DNA of 64,000 bases from the NCBI RefSeq assembly GCF_963678635.1, contig NC_087062.1:34996052-35060051 (forward strand), in the 5' to 3' direction. Under the pieces are notes generated by a model. It saw only the letters and a program-made list of their open reading frames with translations, was not told the DNA's origin and searched no databases. Within the stretch, counting starts at the first letter, position 1, and every line of letters begins with the position of its first letter. Shown piece by piece: positions 1 to 11,779 of the stretch. The position numbers and the translations under genes were made by a program. Origin of the DNA: Symsagittifera roscoffensis. Lineage: Eukaryota > Xenacoelomorpha > Acoela > Convolutidae.

Positions 1-82
1 TCAATATAGTCTGTGCTTGGGACGAGAACCATCCTAATTTGGAATGTGGTCAGGACCTTGTTGTTGAGTGGTTGTTGTTGCA

Positions 83-1522
83 GAGTACAAACTGAACACA
101 ACTGTATCTAGATTTTGTCTGCTATCTACATTTTATGAACTATCTAAAGTTCCAATTTTTAACAAAAAGGCAGCTTGAATTTTTTTCAGAATATATACAA
201 TAATCCACACAAACAAAGTATTGTAAGATAGCAAGCAGAAAATGAGAAAAAGATATTACGTTGGTTTACAAAATGAATAAAAAAAGTTGCAAAAAACTAC
301 AAAACTTAACAAAAAATATTTGTCTCGAAAAAGTTTCCATTTGAGGAAAACACAAAGGTCGAGAAACGCTATCAACAGCGTTAAGATCGCATTCAGTGAG
401 AATTAGAGGCAGCTACGCCAAAAATATTTAGGTACACGCCAGTTAAGCTGGAAACCATGCAGTAAGCATAAATTACTTACTTTTGAGCTATGAGTTTCAG
501 AAATTCGAAATTAAGTCACCCTCCCCACTCTCGTGAAGGAAAAAAACAATCTTTTATTCAAAGGAAGCTAAATTAAGCTAGAAGCCTGGCATAATAGATG
601 CCGAACCATTCAAGCCGATCAAAGCTTTTAAGCAAAAAAGCTGCAAAAAATTAACAGAAAAACTATAGAATCAGAGATGAGAACTTAACAAATTACAGGA
701 ATAATTTCGAAACGTTTTTAATATTAGTTTCAATTCACACCACAAAATAAAGCTCTGTGGTAATCAAGATGGAAAAAAATGTCAGACAAATGATAGACTG
801 AAAAATTTTCCTATTGAAAAGTAGCCTGTCTATCGTTCGTCTGATAATTTTGGTCATCTAAATTGTCAAAACGCATGTATTTTTTTGTGACTTAAACTAT
901 TATTTAATTTTTTTGGTTTATTCCTGTAATTTGTAAAGTTATCATCTCTCATTTTGTATAGTTTTTCTTCTATATATTTTTTCCGTGTTTGCAGAAAAGA
1001 TTTTTTCAACTTAAATTGATTTAGCATCTATTATGCCAGCCTTACAGCTAAATTTTATATGCTTTTAAATGAAATTATATGTTTTGCTTGAAGAGAGTGG
1101 GGGACGTGATTTAATTTTGAATTTCTGAACGTTAGAGCTTGAAAGTATTTCATGCCAACGATATAGTTTCAGGTGTGACTGGCATGTATCCTAATATTTT
1201 TTTGGCATAGTTGCCTCTAATTTTCACTGAACGCGATTTTAACTACGATGAAACTATTTCTCGACTTTTGTGTTACCTCAAAACGAAACTCTGCCAAGAC
1301 AAATTTATGAATATTTGTAGTTTTTCCAACTTTTTTTAAATTTATTTTAAGCCAACGTAACATTTTATTTTCATTTTCTGTCTGCCTGCTTACAATACTT
1401 TTTTTGTGAATAATTGTATTGTCTGAAAAAAAAATTCAATCAAAGTTTGGACTTATAGGTCGTACATATAATATAGATAGCAGATAAAATCTTGGTGCAG
1501 TTTTGTTCAGTTTGTACTCATT
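83..1522. repeat. 1.4-kb imperfect inverted repeat (foldback element)
   Basis: The left arm (about 83-800) reads, on the opposite strand, as the right arm (about 826-1522). Anchors include GAGTACAAACTGAACA near 83 against its complement near 1522, the TGCTATCTA word near both ends, the GAGGCA(A/G)CTA block at 405 and 1210, and the centre TCAGACAAATGATAGACTG (782-800) against the complement of 826-844. The loop is only about 25 bases. Arms are diverged with small indels, so it is old. No coding potential is visible. It could be a foldback transposon, a head-to-head pair of one repeat, or a palindromic duplication. No clear target duplication was found. Confidence 0.8.
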
Positions 1523-2221
1523 TGCAAAAATTAGCATGCTCATTTTGAAACAAAAAGGTCAAAACTTTTCTTGATAGTTCTTAATAAATTTAGAAGGGTT
1601 CAAAATCAGGTCAAAATCAGGTCTAAAGCGATACGTTTTAAGGTGAAATGTTGGGTCCAGCTCAGCAATAAAAGTTTTACTGTATTCGTTTTGGCAAAAC
1701 TTGCAGCTTTTGAACCCAATTAATATAATAAACATAGCCAACAGACAATTGAAAAAGATTTACTGAACGCAAGTAAACAGAAAAAAAACACTAATTTTTT
1801 TTGAAAAATTGCATATTACAAATTTAAGGAAAAAATTGATTGCGTTAAAAAGTATTTGAATTTCAAGAGCTTTATGATTGACAAACTACTTGCTAAAATA
1901 AGCCAATTTGAGAGAACTTGATCAATGAGTAAATCTTTCGTTTTGGTGGAAAAGAAATTTAAATGAACACTGCAAATTACATGAGGCGAACACTGCGTGC
2001 AAAAAAGCTGCAAAGCTCAATTAATAAAAAGTTAGATTTAAACTGCTCTTTTCAATTACATCGTACGCTTGATATCGGAGTGATCTTTTGATTATTTTTA
2101 GTTATCGGTGGATTGTTTCTCTGCCTATTTTTTCTTATTATCCACAGCATGGATTTTTCTTGTTTTCAGCGTTTCTGCTATATTAGAAGTCGTTTTGATT
2201 ATTCCTGAAGCTTACTTGAAA
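1523..2221. other. AT-rich spacer, nothing recognised
   Basis: No open frame with recognisable protein similarity and no repeat that I can match elsewhere in the window. Confidence 0.5.
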
Positions 2222-2255
2222 AAAAGTAGTGCTTCGCACCACTTGTTGTACAAAA
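2222..2255 (+). repeat. Dispersed GCTTCGCACCACTTG repeat, copy 1
   Basis: AGTGCTTCGCACCACTTGTTGTACAA matches the word found at 9848 (complement), 44098, 44399, 47259 and 62150. In fuller copies it is preceded by GAGGCGAAGCGGA, so that GCGAAGC and GCTTCGC form a short hairpin. Confidence 0.6.
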
Positions 2256-2344
2256 ATTACACAAAACGAGAAATAACGAAAAAGCAGCTCTATGAAATGA
2301 AAAAAGAAAAAACAGAGAAAGAAAGAAGAAAGCCTAAATTTAGT

Positions 2345-2425
2345 GAAAATTTTGCTGCGAGACGCGTTTGAACCAGCGACCTCGAGATTAAGAAGGTCAC
2401 ATTCTTCGCACTCGAATACGCATTC
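2345..2425 (-). repeat. tRNA-like (SINE-type) head
   Basis: The minus strand contains a B-box-like word, GGTCGCTGGTTCAAACGC, preceded by GTGACCTTCTTAATCTCGA. The same arrangement (GTGAC..TTAATCTC.AGGTCGC) recurs at 47112-47178 (minus), where a better A box is kept. No complete cloverleaf is visible, so this is read as a decayed tRNA-derived SINE and not a tRNA gene. Confidence 0.4.
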
Positions 2426-2859
2426 TTATCGATCACCATTACTATCCACAAATACTGCAGAAAACAGATGTTATCAAATTTTTATTGCTACATCTCGTGA
2501 TGATAGCAAAACTGCTTCAAAATTAAGTGCTTTTATCTGGGAGTGAGGTTGGAAAAACAGTAGGTTCATAATAATAAACATTGCTGGCGAGCTTGCTTTT
2601 TTAATTACAGAATTAAACATTTTTTCGAATAAAGTTCGTTCATTGTGTTGCAATTTTTTTTATAATTGAGTCATTGAGTTATAATTGAGTAATTGAGTCA
2701 TACAACTTTTTCTCACTAGTGCTCATTTAAAAATTCAAGCTCCCCAAAAGATCATATCATAAAAATGTGAATTCCAAAAAAAAATTGGAAAAAGTGTCGT
2801 AGAAAATGGCTTAGAATATTACCGATACTTTCTCTCAAGTATCTTTTAATGATTCAAAT
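2426..2859. other. Spacer, nothing recognised
   Basis: AT-rich sequence with a short run of near-identical TAATTGAGT words at about 2660-2700. No gene seen. Confidence 0.4.
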
Positions 2860-4030
2860 CACGTCCAAAAGAGCTTCAATATACCTCCATCATCATAGTT
2901 CTTTCGCTTGCGATTAGCTAGCGTTATCAAATCGTTGTGTATGCCTTTTTTTCGGGTTAACTTCTAGTAGTTTAGCAAAATAAGTTGAATCATTTGACAT
3001 TCTCTTCACCTGACATGCTCAACTTCATGAAAACTCTTTTTTGACTACTGTCTGGGTACTAGCTACCTGCAGGTTAGTTTCAGGGGGGGGGGGAACTGGT
3101 ATCTGATCATCGGCCGTATTTCTGCTTCGTAAATTTTGTTTTTGCTAATTTTAATTTCCAATAAATGGCTTGGCTCGTTTGCCTAAACTTCTTGTTTGAT
3201 AAAAAACAGGTATAATGAAATTGTATGGATTTTTCTTTCTTAAACGCTTTAGAAATTTTTATACTTTTTTGCGATTATTTTTTCTGACAGAAGCTTCTAT
3301 TAATTTTCAAAAAAGGGTAAGCTATTGATGGACCGCATACACTCTTGTGTGCCTACATACTCCCGTGGTCTCCTTTTGCTTTGCCTGTTGTCTACAGCCT
3401 TCGAAAAGTCTGCAGGGGGATTATTTTCTGAAAAACTAACCTAGCCAATCTCAGATTTTGGTTTCACGAATAGATCGGTCGGAAAAGCTCCCCTCTATAA
3501 AGAGTTATGCCCTTTTTTGTACACATAATTTTATGACCCTCGGAATAGTCAAATATTTGACTTTTTGACCGTCGTTTGAATCTTTTTTAATTTTGATCAA
3601 AACTAGCCTCTCAAACCTGAAATTTCCATTGAAATAGTGGGTTCAATTTTTGTAATGTTAAGAACTTAACCCAAAACTACCCTCTCATATCTGAGATTTT
3701 AAGTTCAATACAGAAAACGGGTTGTCGAAAGTACCAAAAATTTGGACAGTTTTTTGGAAATTTTTTTTACTCTGCTCGAAATCTATGCTACTGGCCACGA
3801 CCTGCTGTTAGCAGAAAAAAAATTTATCAAAAAAGTTTTTGAAATTTGACTATTTTTTAGAAGTTTTTTGAATTTTCTTAAAAACTATCTTATCAAATTT
3901 GAGATCAAAATTTCATTTGAAAAAATAGGTGTCTTCTCGTTTATTTTAGTAGTGAAACAACTAAGGCTTTGCGGGCAATTTTGACAATATGTATTTCATC
4001 CCGCATCAGTAAAAGCAATTTCAAAAAACA
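2860..4030 (-). repeat. Composite ~165-bp-module repeat, copy E (reverse)
   Basis: On the minus strand this reads as degenerate modules (AAACGGTCAAAAA, CTCAGATTTGAGAGG, AGTTTTCGAGAAAA), then CTTTTCGAAGGCTGTAGACA with TGTAGGCACACAAGAGTGT (around 3330-3410). A tail follows with CTGAAACTAACCTGCAGG, GAGTTTTCATGAAGTTGAGC and a terminal hairpin around 2905-2922 (GCTAGCTAATCGCAAGC). The same order of blocks is seen at 44080-45720 and 47245-48780. A G11 tract lies near 3086-3096. No coding capacity. Confidence 0.65.
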
Positions 4031-4933
4031 TCAAATCCGTACCGACCGCCAGGTTTAGCCGAGCCCTAGATGTCCTTCGAGACATACCAAAATTTTGGTT
4101 CACTCTGTTTTTTCGACATCTTTTATTTGTTTCGACTTCCATTTTTTTCGCTTCTGCGTGGATTTTTTTTTCATTTTTTTTGCTAATTTTGCACTTAATT
4201 GGAAATTTTTGTTTTGAATTACTTTATCGGCTTCACAGCGCTCAAAATTGATGAAAATGGGCAATGAATTTAAGGGCAAAAATTGTTACCTTTTGAGGTC
4301 TTCATTTGAATTTTTAAACTCTTTAAAAATGAATTGACGAGAAATCACAGCTAATGGAGGTTTTTGAACTTCAGATTGTTGTATTGGTTTCTTTATGATG
4401 TGTTGATTTTTAAGCTTGCCATTAGCAAGCGTTTAAAATCGGAATATACTTTTTTCGGCGCAAGAATTTTGTTTTATAAAACCACTGAAACATTTTCTCA
4501 TCTCAAATTTCTGCGTCAGTACTTTCCTCAACCAACAGAGATATTGTGAGCATGTCTGCATCTCACCTGTTCAATTCGAAATTTGTTTCTTTCGTTGGTT
4601 GCAAATTTACACACTCCAATTTGGTTTAATTTACACTGGCTCAGTAGCTTAATTTAGCGTCATTTGATCAGCGAAAAAGTTTCTCATGCGTGTCTGTTTT
4701 GAGATAGTGTTCTTTAATGACTTTAGACATTGACGAATCGAGACCATCATTCTCGAGATTTTTTTTGTTTTTTTTTTTTGCATTATTTTTTTTCGGTCTT
4801 TGTGGCTTTCGTCACATTTTCTGTCGGAAATTTTGCCATGTTATGTTTACGTTGTATTACATATAGTACGAAACTGAAGACTTAATTTTGCAATACATGA
4901 TCAGATCGTTTTGAAGTAATATTCAAAATCAAC
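4031..4933. other. Spacer with a short hairpin
   Basis: No gene seen. A small stem-loop GCTTGC-CATTA-GCAAGC sits near 4414-4430 and resembles the tail hairpins of the composite repeats at 45690 and 49405, so this may hold another worn copy. Confidence 0.4.
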
Positions 4934-4989
4934 GTTACGAAAAAATGCGCGCACTTTTATCAAAGTTACGAAAAAATGCGCGCACTTTT
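4934..4989. repeat. Two-copy 25-bp tandem repeat
   Basis: The word GTTACGAAAAAATGCGCGCA plus CTTTT occurs at 4934 and again at 4965 with a 6-bp spacer (period 31). The copies are identical. The CpG-rich core ATGCGCGCA is unusual in this AT-rich sequence. Confidence 0.85.
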
Positions 4990-5322
4990 TAAATGAATAC
5001 AGTAGATATTTTCGCATCGAGTTCTGTGGATTTCAAGTCAATCAAATATAAAACCCAGATGCAGAATTAAAGACGTACATACCATACGAAACATTGATTT
5101 TTTACCAAAGTTTTCTGAAGCGTCCAAGCAAAATAAATTAAAAACCTCAGCCAGCTCTTCACACGCATACAAGTTATAACGTTGAATTTAATGAAAATCA
5201 CGCTTTGAATAATTGATCGCACAACCATGATTTATGAATAAGTTGTTTCAGCTGTTAATCAATTGTATCAGTCCGAAATGGAAATCCGAAGTCGTGGTAA
5301 TTTTAAGAGACGGTGTCAGATT
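4990..5322. other. Downstream flank of the secreted-protein gene
   Basis: No independent gene. As the gene at 5323-10097 runs leftwards, this includes its 3' UTR. I could not settle on one polyadenylation signal. Confidence 0.4.
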
Positions 5323-8300
5323 TCAACGCTGGTTGAAGACAAGTGGAATCATCTGCTGGTATCCAAACTCATTCACCAGGTCCACGTTAGTCAGCATCCA
5401 CCGTGTGGTGCACTCACTCGTGTAGGAAGCCGACACGTTCTGCCAGTCGGCCCAGCCTTCGTTCGGGTCCTCTTCCGTTGCTGGTGTTCCATCCACGACT
5501 ATCTTCTCGTGCCATCCCGTGACGAAGCGGAAGGGAGTGTTTTGGAGCTCGAAGCTGTGGGTTCGACTGCTCGAGCACGAAGACACGACTCCGATTTCTA
5601 AGTTATCTATTTTTTTAGACTATTTACCTAAAAGACTAGCATTACTGAATTCTCACACAAGCTGCGGCCAAATGCTACTAAAAAGGACCATTTTGAACAA
5701 AGTTTTCACCTAAATCCTAAAAACTCGGGAGAAATCTTGAGGAGATGAAAAGACAAGTTTTCAGTTAACTTGAGGACACTCGCAAAATCGTTGACTTCAT
5801 AATTTTATGAGGTAACAACAATATTTTCCAAAAAAAAAGTATATTTTGTGCAGCTTCTTTTCATGTCAAAATTTTCATTTGAACGTAGCTAAGTCTTAAC
5901 CGATTCCACTATTGGGATCATCGGACTCCAGTATATCAGTGGTGTCCACATTGACCATGCACGGGTGCACGTCCAGTCTGACACGGTTGAATGCCACAGT
6001 TCCCACAACAGAATCTACTGCAGCTCCTCCAACGTCCATGTATGTTAGGGCATAAGTGGAGTCAGCAGAGATGCTACAGTACACTGCCATTGTAGCTCCT
6101 CGGATGTCAATGGTGGTGTAACCGCCTGAAACGATATAAAATGTGTTGGGCTGAAGAAAACTGTTTGCCAGGAAATTTTTTGAAAGAAATTTATGACTGC
6201 TCCATTAGATGAGACAAATTGTTACTTCCAAGAAGAGCGCCACTCTTGAAGAGGTAGTCGCAGTCATAGGTCTTGCCAGACCTCCACTGGAACAGGAACA
6301 GTCTCATTCCAGCTTCCGCTTTTACCCCAGTGGAACATGAAGCGTCCGAGTGCCAACTGGCAGGGTCCACAGTTACAGTTTCCTTGTTGTGCAGTTGACA
6401 CTTGCCATTCACTTCCTAAAAAATTTGCGAACTTTTTTTTCATAACCTTGAATACCGGAATTATTATGTCTTTCGCCAAGTTACTTACAAAATTTTTTTC
6501 ATTTTCAAGAAACTGTAGAAAGGCAAACTGGAAATTTGCTTTGAGTCAGAAAAAATTTAGCCAACAGACAGTTGGAAAAGTGTAAGAGATCAAGGAACAT
6601 TTTTCATCCCTGTCCATTTTGAAACTAGAAGTCATTCAAAACTTTCGTGACCTTTTCATTTTTGCTGTTCAATGGCGGAGTTTACCTTCATTTAACGAAG
6701 GAAATGAAGCGAACTTAAGAAGAAATCATAAATCAAGTTTGAGCATGAACAAATTTTTAAAAAATTTTCCTGAAAAAAAATCAAAACCTATATAAATGAA
6801 AATCACTTCGTTCTTATACGCTTAAAAAAGATTTTAATGACAAATGTTGCAGTTGAGGCAAACTCAGAGCATGGTGCTGCTAAGAAACTTTATGTTGGTT
6901 CTATTACAGTCCGATATAGGTCACTCAGTTAAGACACTCGATGTAAATCAGAATACAACTTCAGAATACAACTTTTGGTATAAGTCTATCAGTTAAGACG
7001 TTACTCAAAATCTGCTCACTTAAAATAAAAACTCTATTTCAGATCAGTCAAAGCAGCCAAATGATATTCTAAAAAATGAGCAGCATTAAATGAAAACCTT
7101 GTGCAAGCCATTTTAAACAATAAAAGTGTTCTCGAGTTTTCGAGGAAATCAAATAAATAGAAAAAGCAACAAGACTGCTCGTGTATCAGGGCAAAGCCCT
7201 GAATGTTCCGGCTTTCCCTCAATTCATATCGAATAGTTGTTGAGAAAAGAAAATATTGAAAACCTATAAATTTTGGACAATATCAAAGTGTGAAATGTTG
7301 AGTCGTACAAAATTAATACGGCCAAATAACTAGCCTCAATTCAAACTGGAACGATTTTGTTGTGCGGGATAATACTTCACGCATAAATAATTTGGGGTAC
7401 GCACTCAGCATTATGAATAAACTCTTCAAAGCGCGCATAATTTATTCCAGAACATCGCCAATTTGGCAATTTTCAAACCCCCAGAAATTTACAAACAAAA
7501 AATTAGAGGTAAAATGTCTCTTTACATTTGAACTCAGGAAGTTAATAGCTTCAATAGGGTTTAAAACATTTTTCTCGAAAACTATTATTTTGATTGGCGA
7601 AAATTGACTAAATAAAAAAACACACCGATCACCGAGCAAAAAAAAATCTGTTTTCTTTGAAAGTCGGAACAATAATTACAAAGTGATATAATTCATTGCA
7701 TAAGAAAGAAGTTTTTGAAAAAAAGGTATAGGTAGAAAACAGGAAATCATTAGGAAATCATCGTAAAGATTCTGTTTAATTTTTCGTCTTTGCTCATCAA
7801 ATTTTCACATCTCGAAATCCAATGTTAATCCTAAGATTTTTTTTTATCTGAACTAATACCCATGACTTAAAACAACACCAATGATTTAAATTTAAAAAAT
7901 CTATGTTCAAAAGCTCAGATTTGGTTTCTGCTTTGCTTTAAAATGTTTCAAAGTCTTCATAGTTAATTGTTTCGACCTTCGTAACGAAAGTAACGGAATA
8001 TTTATGCCCGGGGTTGTTTTTTTTTCAGACAAATTTCGACTTTTAACTAGCCATTTATGACGGGATTTTTTTAAATATCATTCAAAAGCTATTGTTGTTT
8101 TAAGCTTGAAGTTGAAAAGATATTTCACCTGTGATCATTTTTTGTAAAGTTATGGGTGTTTGCTCTATATTAATGCTCCATAGACCTTAAAAGGCAGTCG
8201 GAACTTTTAGGGCCTTGCCCTGATACGAGCAGTCTTGTTTTCTTTTAATTGTTTTGTCATTTATTTTAAATTGCTCTGAATTGAATAAATGTACGACTAT

Positions 8301-10097
8301 AAGAAACCATGGACGCAGACTATCGCCGGCGAAATATTGTACATCTGCCGAACTTGAAAAAGAAATTGTCAAAAAACGCTTAGGACCAACTTGAAAAAAT
8401 GCTTCTACAAAATAAAAAGAAAAATTATTCAATAAACTCAAATTAAAAAAAAATTCAGTTCTTAGAATATTTCACCAAAGATATTACAAAATATATTTAT
8501 GCACCGTAACGCTCTTCCAATTTGAAATTTTTTTTGATAAACAAACCCAATTTGAGAAAATGGAATGAAGAGGCATTTTTTTATTTCCATTCGATGTGAA
8601 TATTTAAATCAACTTTTTTAAACTAGAATTCGACCACGTTTCTCGTGACATTTGCACTTTTCCATTCAATTGTGGGGTTTGTCTTCATTTTAACAAACAA
8701 AATTTGAACCCTTTTAACCTTGAATTACATTCCACAAAAATACTTCAACATGGCCCGAAGTCTAGTCTTGATTTCAATTTTTCTCTTTTATTTATTGTTC
8801 CGACCAGGGAAAATAGGAAGGAACTTTGTATTCGGGTTAAGCTTTTTTTTCAATTTCTACGCAAAAACAAAAACCATACGTAATCATCCGACTGGATTGG
8901 GTGATAAATCATATTACAGCCCTTTTAGTTGTGATTCGAACATTAAACAAATTCAATTTTCCCAGTGTCTGGAAATCGGTTTGAAATTTTTTACTTTTCG
9001 TCTGATTTCGCGCAAGTAAAGCAAGTGAGCAGGCTTACTTTTGCTTTTCTATGCCTATGCTTAATTTAAGCCATGAAAAATTATTTTTTATTTGAAGTTT
9101 TAAAGTAAGTTTCTTACCGCCTTTAGGGAAAAAAAGACTTCAAAACAAAAAAGTTCTGCAATAAAAATTGAAACAAAATTTCATTTTTTTTCTTACATTT
9201 CAATGTTTTTTTTTCTAAACATTTTTCTACAAAAAATGTTGTTCAATTTGCCCAATTTACTTTGACTGTCGAATTTGCTAAAGTTTTAGCTTTTCGTTTG
9301 ATCACACCACGCAGAAACAGCGATACAAAATATTTTTAAAAAATTTTTCGCAGTTTTTATGCTGGTAGTTTTATGCTGGTCTCCTTGCTCAACCGGCTGT
9401 CCTTGATATATTTTGTCTAAATTCACGAAAATCAGATCAGAACACACTGTGATACTATTTCAGCTACCGGTTACTCCTGTCGTTCCGATCATTGATTACG
9501 CAAAATCAGGTACCACCAATAATTATCCGAAGGGTCCTGGTGATAAACTAAATAAAAGCACCTTAATTCATTATTCAAACGACATTAAGAAATTTCCAAA
9601 AAAATTTCTCAGTGTCGAGAAAAATCTGTTTGATTTTGCTGACTTAGTTCCCACAGACAGGAACTTTTTGAAACTTCGACTTCTTTCTAGCATTCGAAAA
9701 GCTCTTTGTAGAGTTTTTAATGGTGCAGGCAATTTTGTTCCGGATATTTTTGGCTTTTTCCATTTTGTTTTTTGATAAAACGATTTTTCAAAGTTTTTTA
9801 TCTTTTTTTTAATTTGATTTCAATCATAGTCATTCATTTTTGAGTCGCAAGTGGTGCGAAGCTCAGCTTCCTCTCTATGTATAATATTTTTTTACTAACA
9901 CTGAAAGCAACAGCAACGCAAGTGGGCTCAATTTTGCATCTGTACACACAAGTACTCATCGAGTCCTCGAACGATGTCGAGTTCGGCCTAGAGTCAGAAA
10001 CTGTCTGGAAGCAACCACACTCCAGAACCCCGTTTTGACCCACAACCAAAACAGCATGAAGGGTCACAATCAGAAACGCGCCAGAAATTTTCTTCAT
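5323..10097 (-). CDS. Secreted cysteine-containing protein with PAN/apple-like segment (four exons)
   Basis: Four exons join in phase: 10097-9900, 6415-6226, 6125-5901 and 5597-5323, for about 295 residues. Exon 1 starts at an ATG and encodes a hydrophobic signal peptide (MKKISGAFLIVTLHAVLVVG). A PAN/apple-like cysteine pattern follows (CGCFQTV, CVYRCKIEPTCVAVAFS) and continues across intron 1 as VNGKCQLHNKE, which is what PAN domains look like at that point. Exon 3 begins with GYTTIDIRGATMAVYC, like the TI..VYC start of fibrinogen-related or similar extracellular domains, but the rest of such a domain is not evident. Donors are GTTAGT, GTAACA and GTTAAG; acceptors end TTTTTTAG, GTTTCAG and AACTTAG. 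The C-terminus is rich in W and C. Function is unknown; a secreted or matrix protein is the inference. Intron 1 (9899-6416) is 3.5 kb and full of repeats. Confidence 0.75.
7168..7216 (-). repeat. CAGGGC hairpin repeat (family 2), fragment
   Basis: The minus strand reads GGAACATTCAGGGCTTTGCC followed by CTGATACACGAGCAGTCTTG. It matches the ends of the longer copies at 7967-8240 and 11223-11730. CAGGGC-TTT-GCCCTG forms a hairpin. Confidence 0.6.
7967..8240 (+). repeat. Dispersed repeat family 2, copy
   Basis: Shares with 11223-11730 the blocks CGTAACGAAAGTAACGGAATA, TATTGTTG, TTTCACCTGTGATCATTTT, GACCTTRAAAGGCAGTCGGA and the terminal hairpin word AGGGC..GCCCTGATACGAG followed by TCTTGTT. No coding sequence. 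Confidence 0.65.
8795..9025 (+). repeat. Dispersed repeat family 1, copy
   Basis: Shares TTGTTCCGACCA, AGGAACTTTGTATT(C/T)GGG, AATCATC.GACTGG.TTG, CAGTGTC and CGGTTTGAAATTTTT, in order, with 42762-43015. A more worn copy lies at 9470-9690. It ends near AAGCAAG(T/C)GAGC. Confidence 0.65.
9470..9690 (+). repeat. Dispersed repeat family 1, diverged copy
   Basis: Contains GTTCCGATCATTGA, AATTATCCGAAGGGTCCTGG, GGTGATAAACTAAATA and TCAGTGTCGAGAAAAATCTG, the same ordered words as 8795-9025 and 42762-43015 with substitutions. Confidence 0.5.
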
Positions 10098-11222
10098 TGT
10101 TTTCGATAACTTTCAAATTGATTTTTTAGAAGCTCTATTATATTGATTTTTTTTTCAGTTGGGATGATTTTTTATGTCGGTATTAAATTATGAAATTCAA
10201 TTTATGATTTTGAACATATGTTTTTGAGATTTTTCCAGATGGGAAACTTCCGGTGGCCAGTGAAAGTGCAGATTAAGCTAAACTTAAGCTAAACAGTGCA
10301 GTGTATGAATTTCAAATATTCCATTCAATCTTGAGCTGACTGACCTGCGTGATCCCAATTTATAACAAAAAAAAACTTTTTTTACCATGTTTTTACCGGT
10401 TTTCTTACCGAAAAAATACTCATAACTAAGTGAAAAGGTCGCAATACTTTTTGCAAGTAAATTTCTAATTTAATAAATATGAATCTTTGCGAACCCCTAC
10501 TGCCACGTCGAGCCTTTGTCCTGAAAAGAATGAATCTGGAACGGACTCTTTCATTCACTTATGATCTAGAGGCAACGCTAAAACTACTGGTTCTAGGCGT
10601 ATTACCGCGATTCAAAGATGAAACCACCACTACGGTGAATGAAAATTGGATCAAAGCTGAGATGAACAAGTGAAAATCAAAAAAGAAGACAAATTAGGAA
10701 AAAATTGTTTAAACGATTACAGCTGATTTTGCTGCAAACACTCAATACATCTGAACACCGGTGGTTCTGTATTTTACAAGAAATGCCTGAAATTGAAAGA
10801 CTTTTTAGCGCAAAAAACGGCATCTAAAATAGTTTTCCATCGGTCACAATCCTCTATTTTTAATTTTTTGCTTCTTTTTCCTTGTTGCAAATATTCAATT
10901 CTATCATTTCAGTTTTAATTACGATGTGCTTTCTTTGATTTTCTTGTTGTAACTGGATTCGAGTTGCGGTATAGTGGAAGCCACCCCAGCGATCTCGTCG
11001 TTTGACGCTATATATAGGGTTAAAATGAGATTTCTCAGTAAACAAACTAACACATCTTCATCAGCTTCTTATTCACAACAAAGGTGCCAAACGCACAAAA
11101 AAGTGGAGGAAAAATGGAACTTTTGCCTAATTTTGTTTTCCAAGTATTCTGATCAATTTTTTGTCATAAGAATGGTTGCAGAAAACCGAAATCAAACAGA
11201 ACAAACAAGCAGTGCTGCCTCT
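10098..11222. other. Upstream flank, nothing firm
   Basis: Likely holds the promoter of the minus-strand secreted-protein gene. A 64-codon open frame at 10479-10673 (plus) has no recognisable similarity and I do not call it. No repeat match seen. Confidence 0.4.
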
Positions 11223-11730
11223 TTTGATTATTGTTCCGACTTTGGTAACGAAAGTAACGGAATATTGCGCTCGGGTTTTTTAACGGAAATTTTTAACGGA
11301 AATTTTTTGTATTATTCAAAAGGTATTGTTGTCCCGAGCTTAAATTTTAAAATAAATTTCACCTGTGATCATTTTGCGGTAAATTTATGAGGGTTTAAAG
11401 AATGATAACTTGGCCAATTTGGGGCAATTAACGCGCGATATATTTCGCTCTATTAACGCGTAAGCGGAGATTAAATCTGTCTTAGAAAACGTTCCAAATT
11501 GGTTGAAAGAAACTTATTTGTCATAATTGATTTGTTACTAGGAGCGAAATCTATCACTTTTTACTTAATATTATACGGCGGGTGATGATTTTCTCAAAAA
11601 ATCTCATTTTAACAAAATTCTTTTTATTTTACTACATTTATTTTTTTGTCATGTTATTGCTGCTCCATGGACCTTGAAAGGCAGTCGGAGCATTCAGGGC
11701 TTCGCCCTGATACGAGGGGTCTTGTTCCAT
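11223..11730 (+). repeat. Dispersed repeat family 2, longest copy
   Basis: Same ordered blocks as 7967-8240, with about 250 bases of extra sequence between the TTTCACCTGTGATCATTTT block and the GGACCTTGAAAGGCAGTCGG block. Ends with the hairpin CAGGGC-TTC-GCCCTG (11693-11708) and ATACGAGGGGTCTTGTTCC. Confidence 0.65.
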
Positions 11731-11779
11731 TTTGAATTTACAACAAAAATTAGCACTACCAGCATATTTTAACGTACCC

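Larger units (their letters stand above)
6416..9899. other. Large intron filled with dispersed repeats
   Basis: Intron 1 of the secreted-protein gene. It holds copies of two dispersed families described separately (7168-7216, 7967-8240, 8795-9025, 9470-9690) and one copy of the GCTTCGCACCACTTG word at its 5' end (9848-9875). No second gene is visible inside it. Confidence 0.5.

Noticed and set aside
10479-10673. 64-codon plus-strand frame with a normal-looking composition
   Set aside because: No similarity, no splice context and no neighbouring exon, so it is not supported.
10974-11390. 138-codon plus-strand frame
   Set aside because: Its second half lies in dispersed repeat family 2, which is non-coding in other copies.
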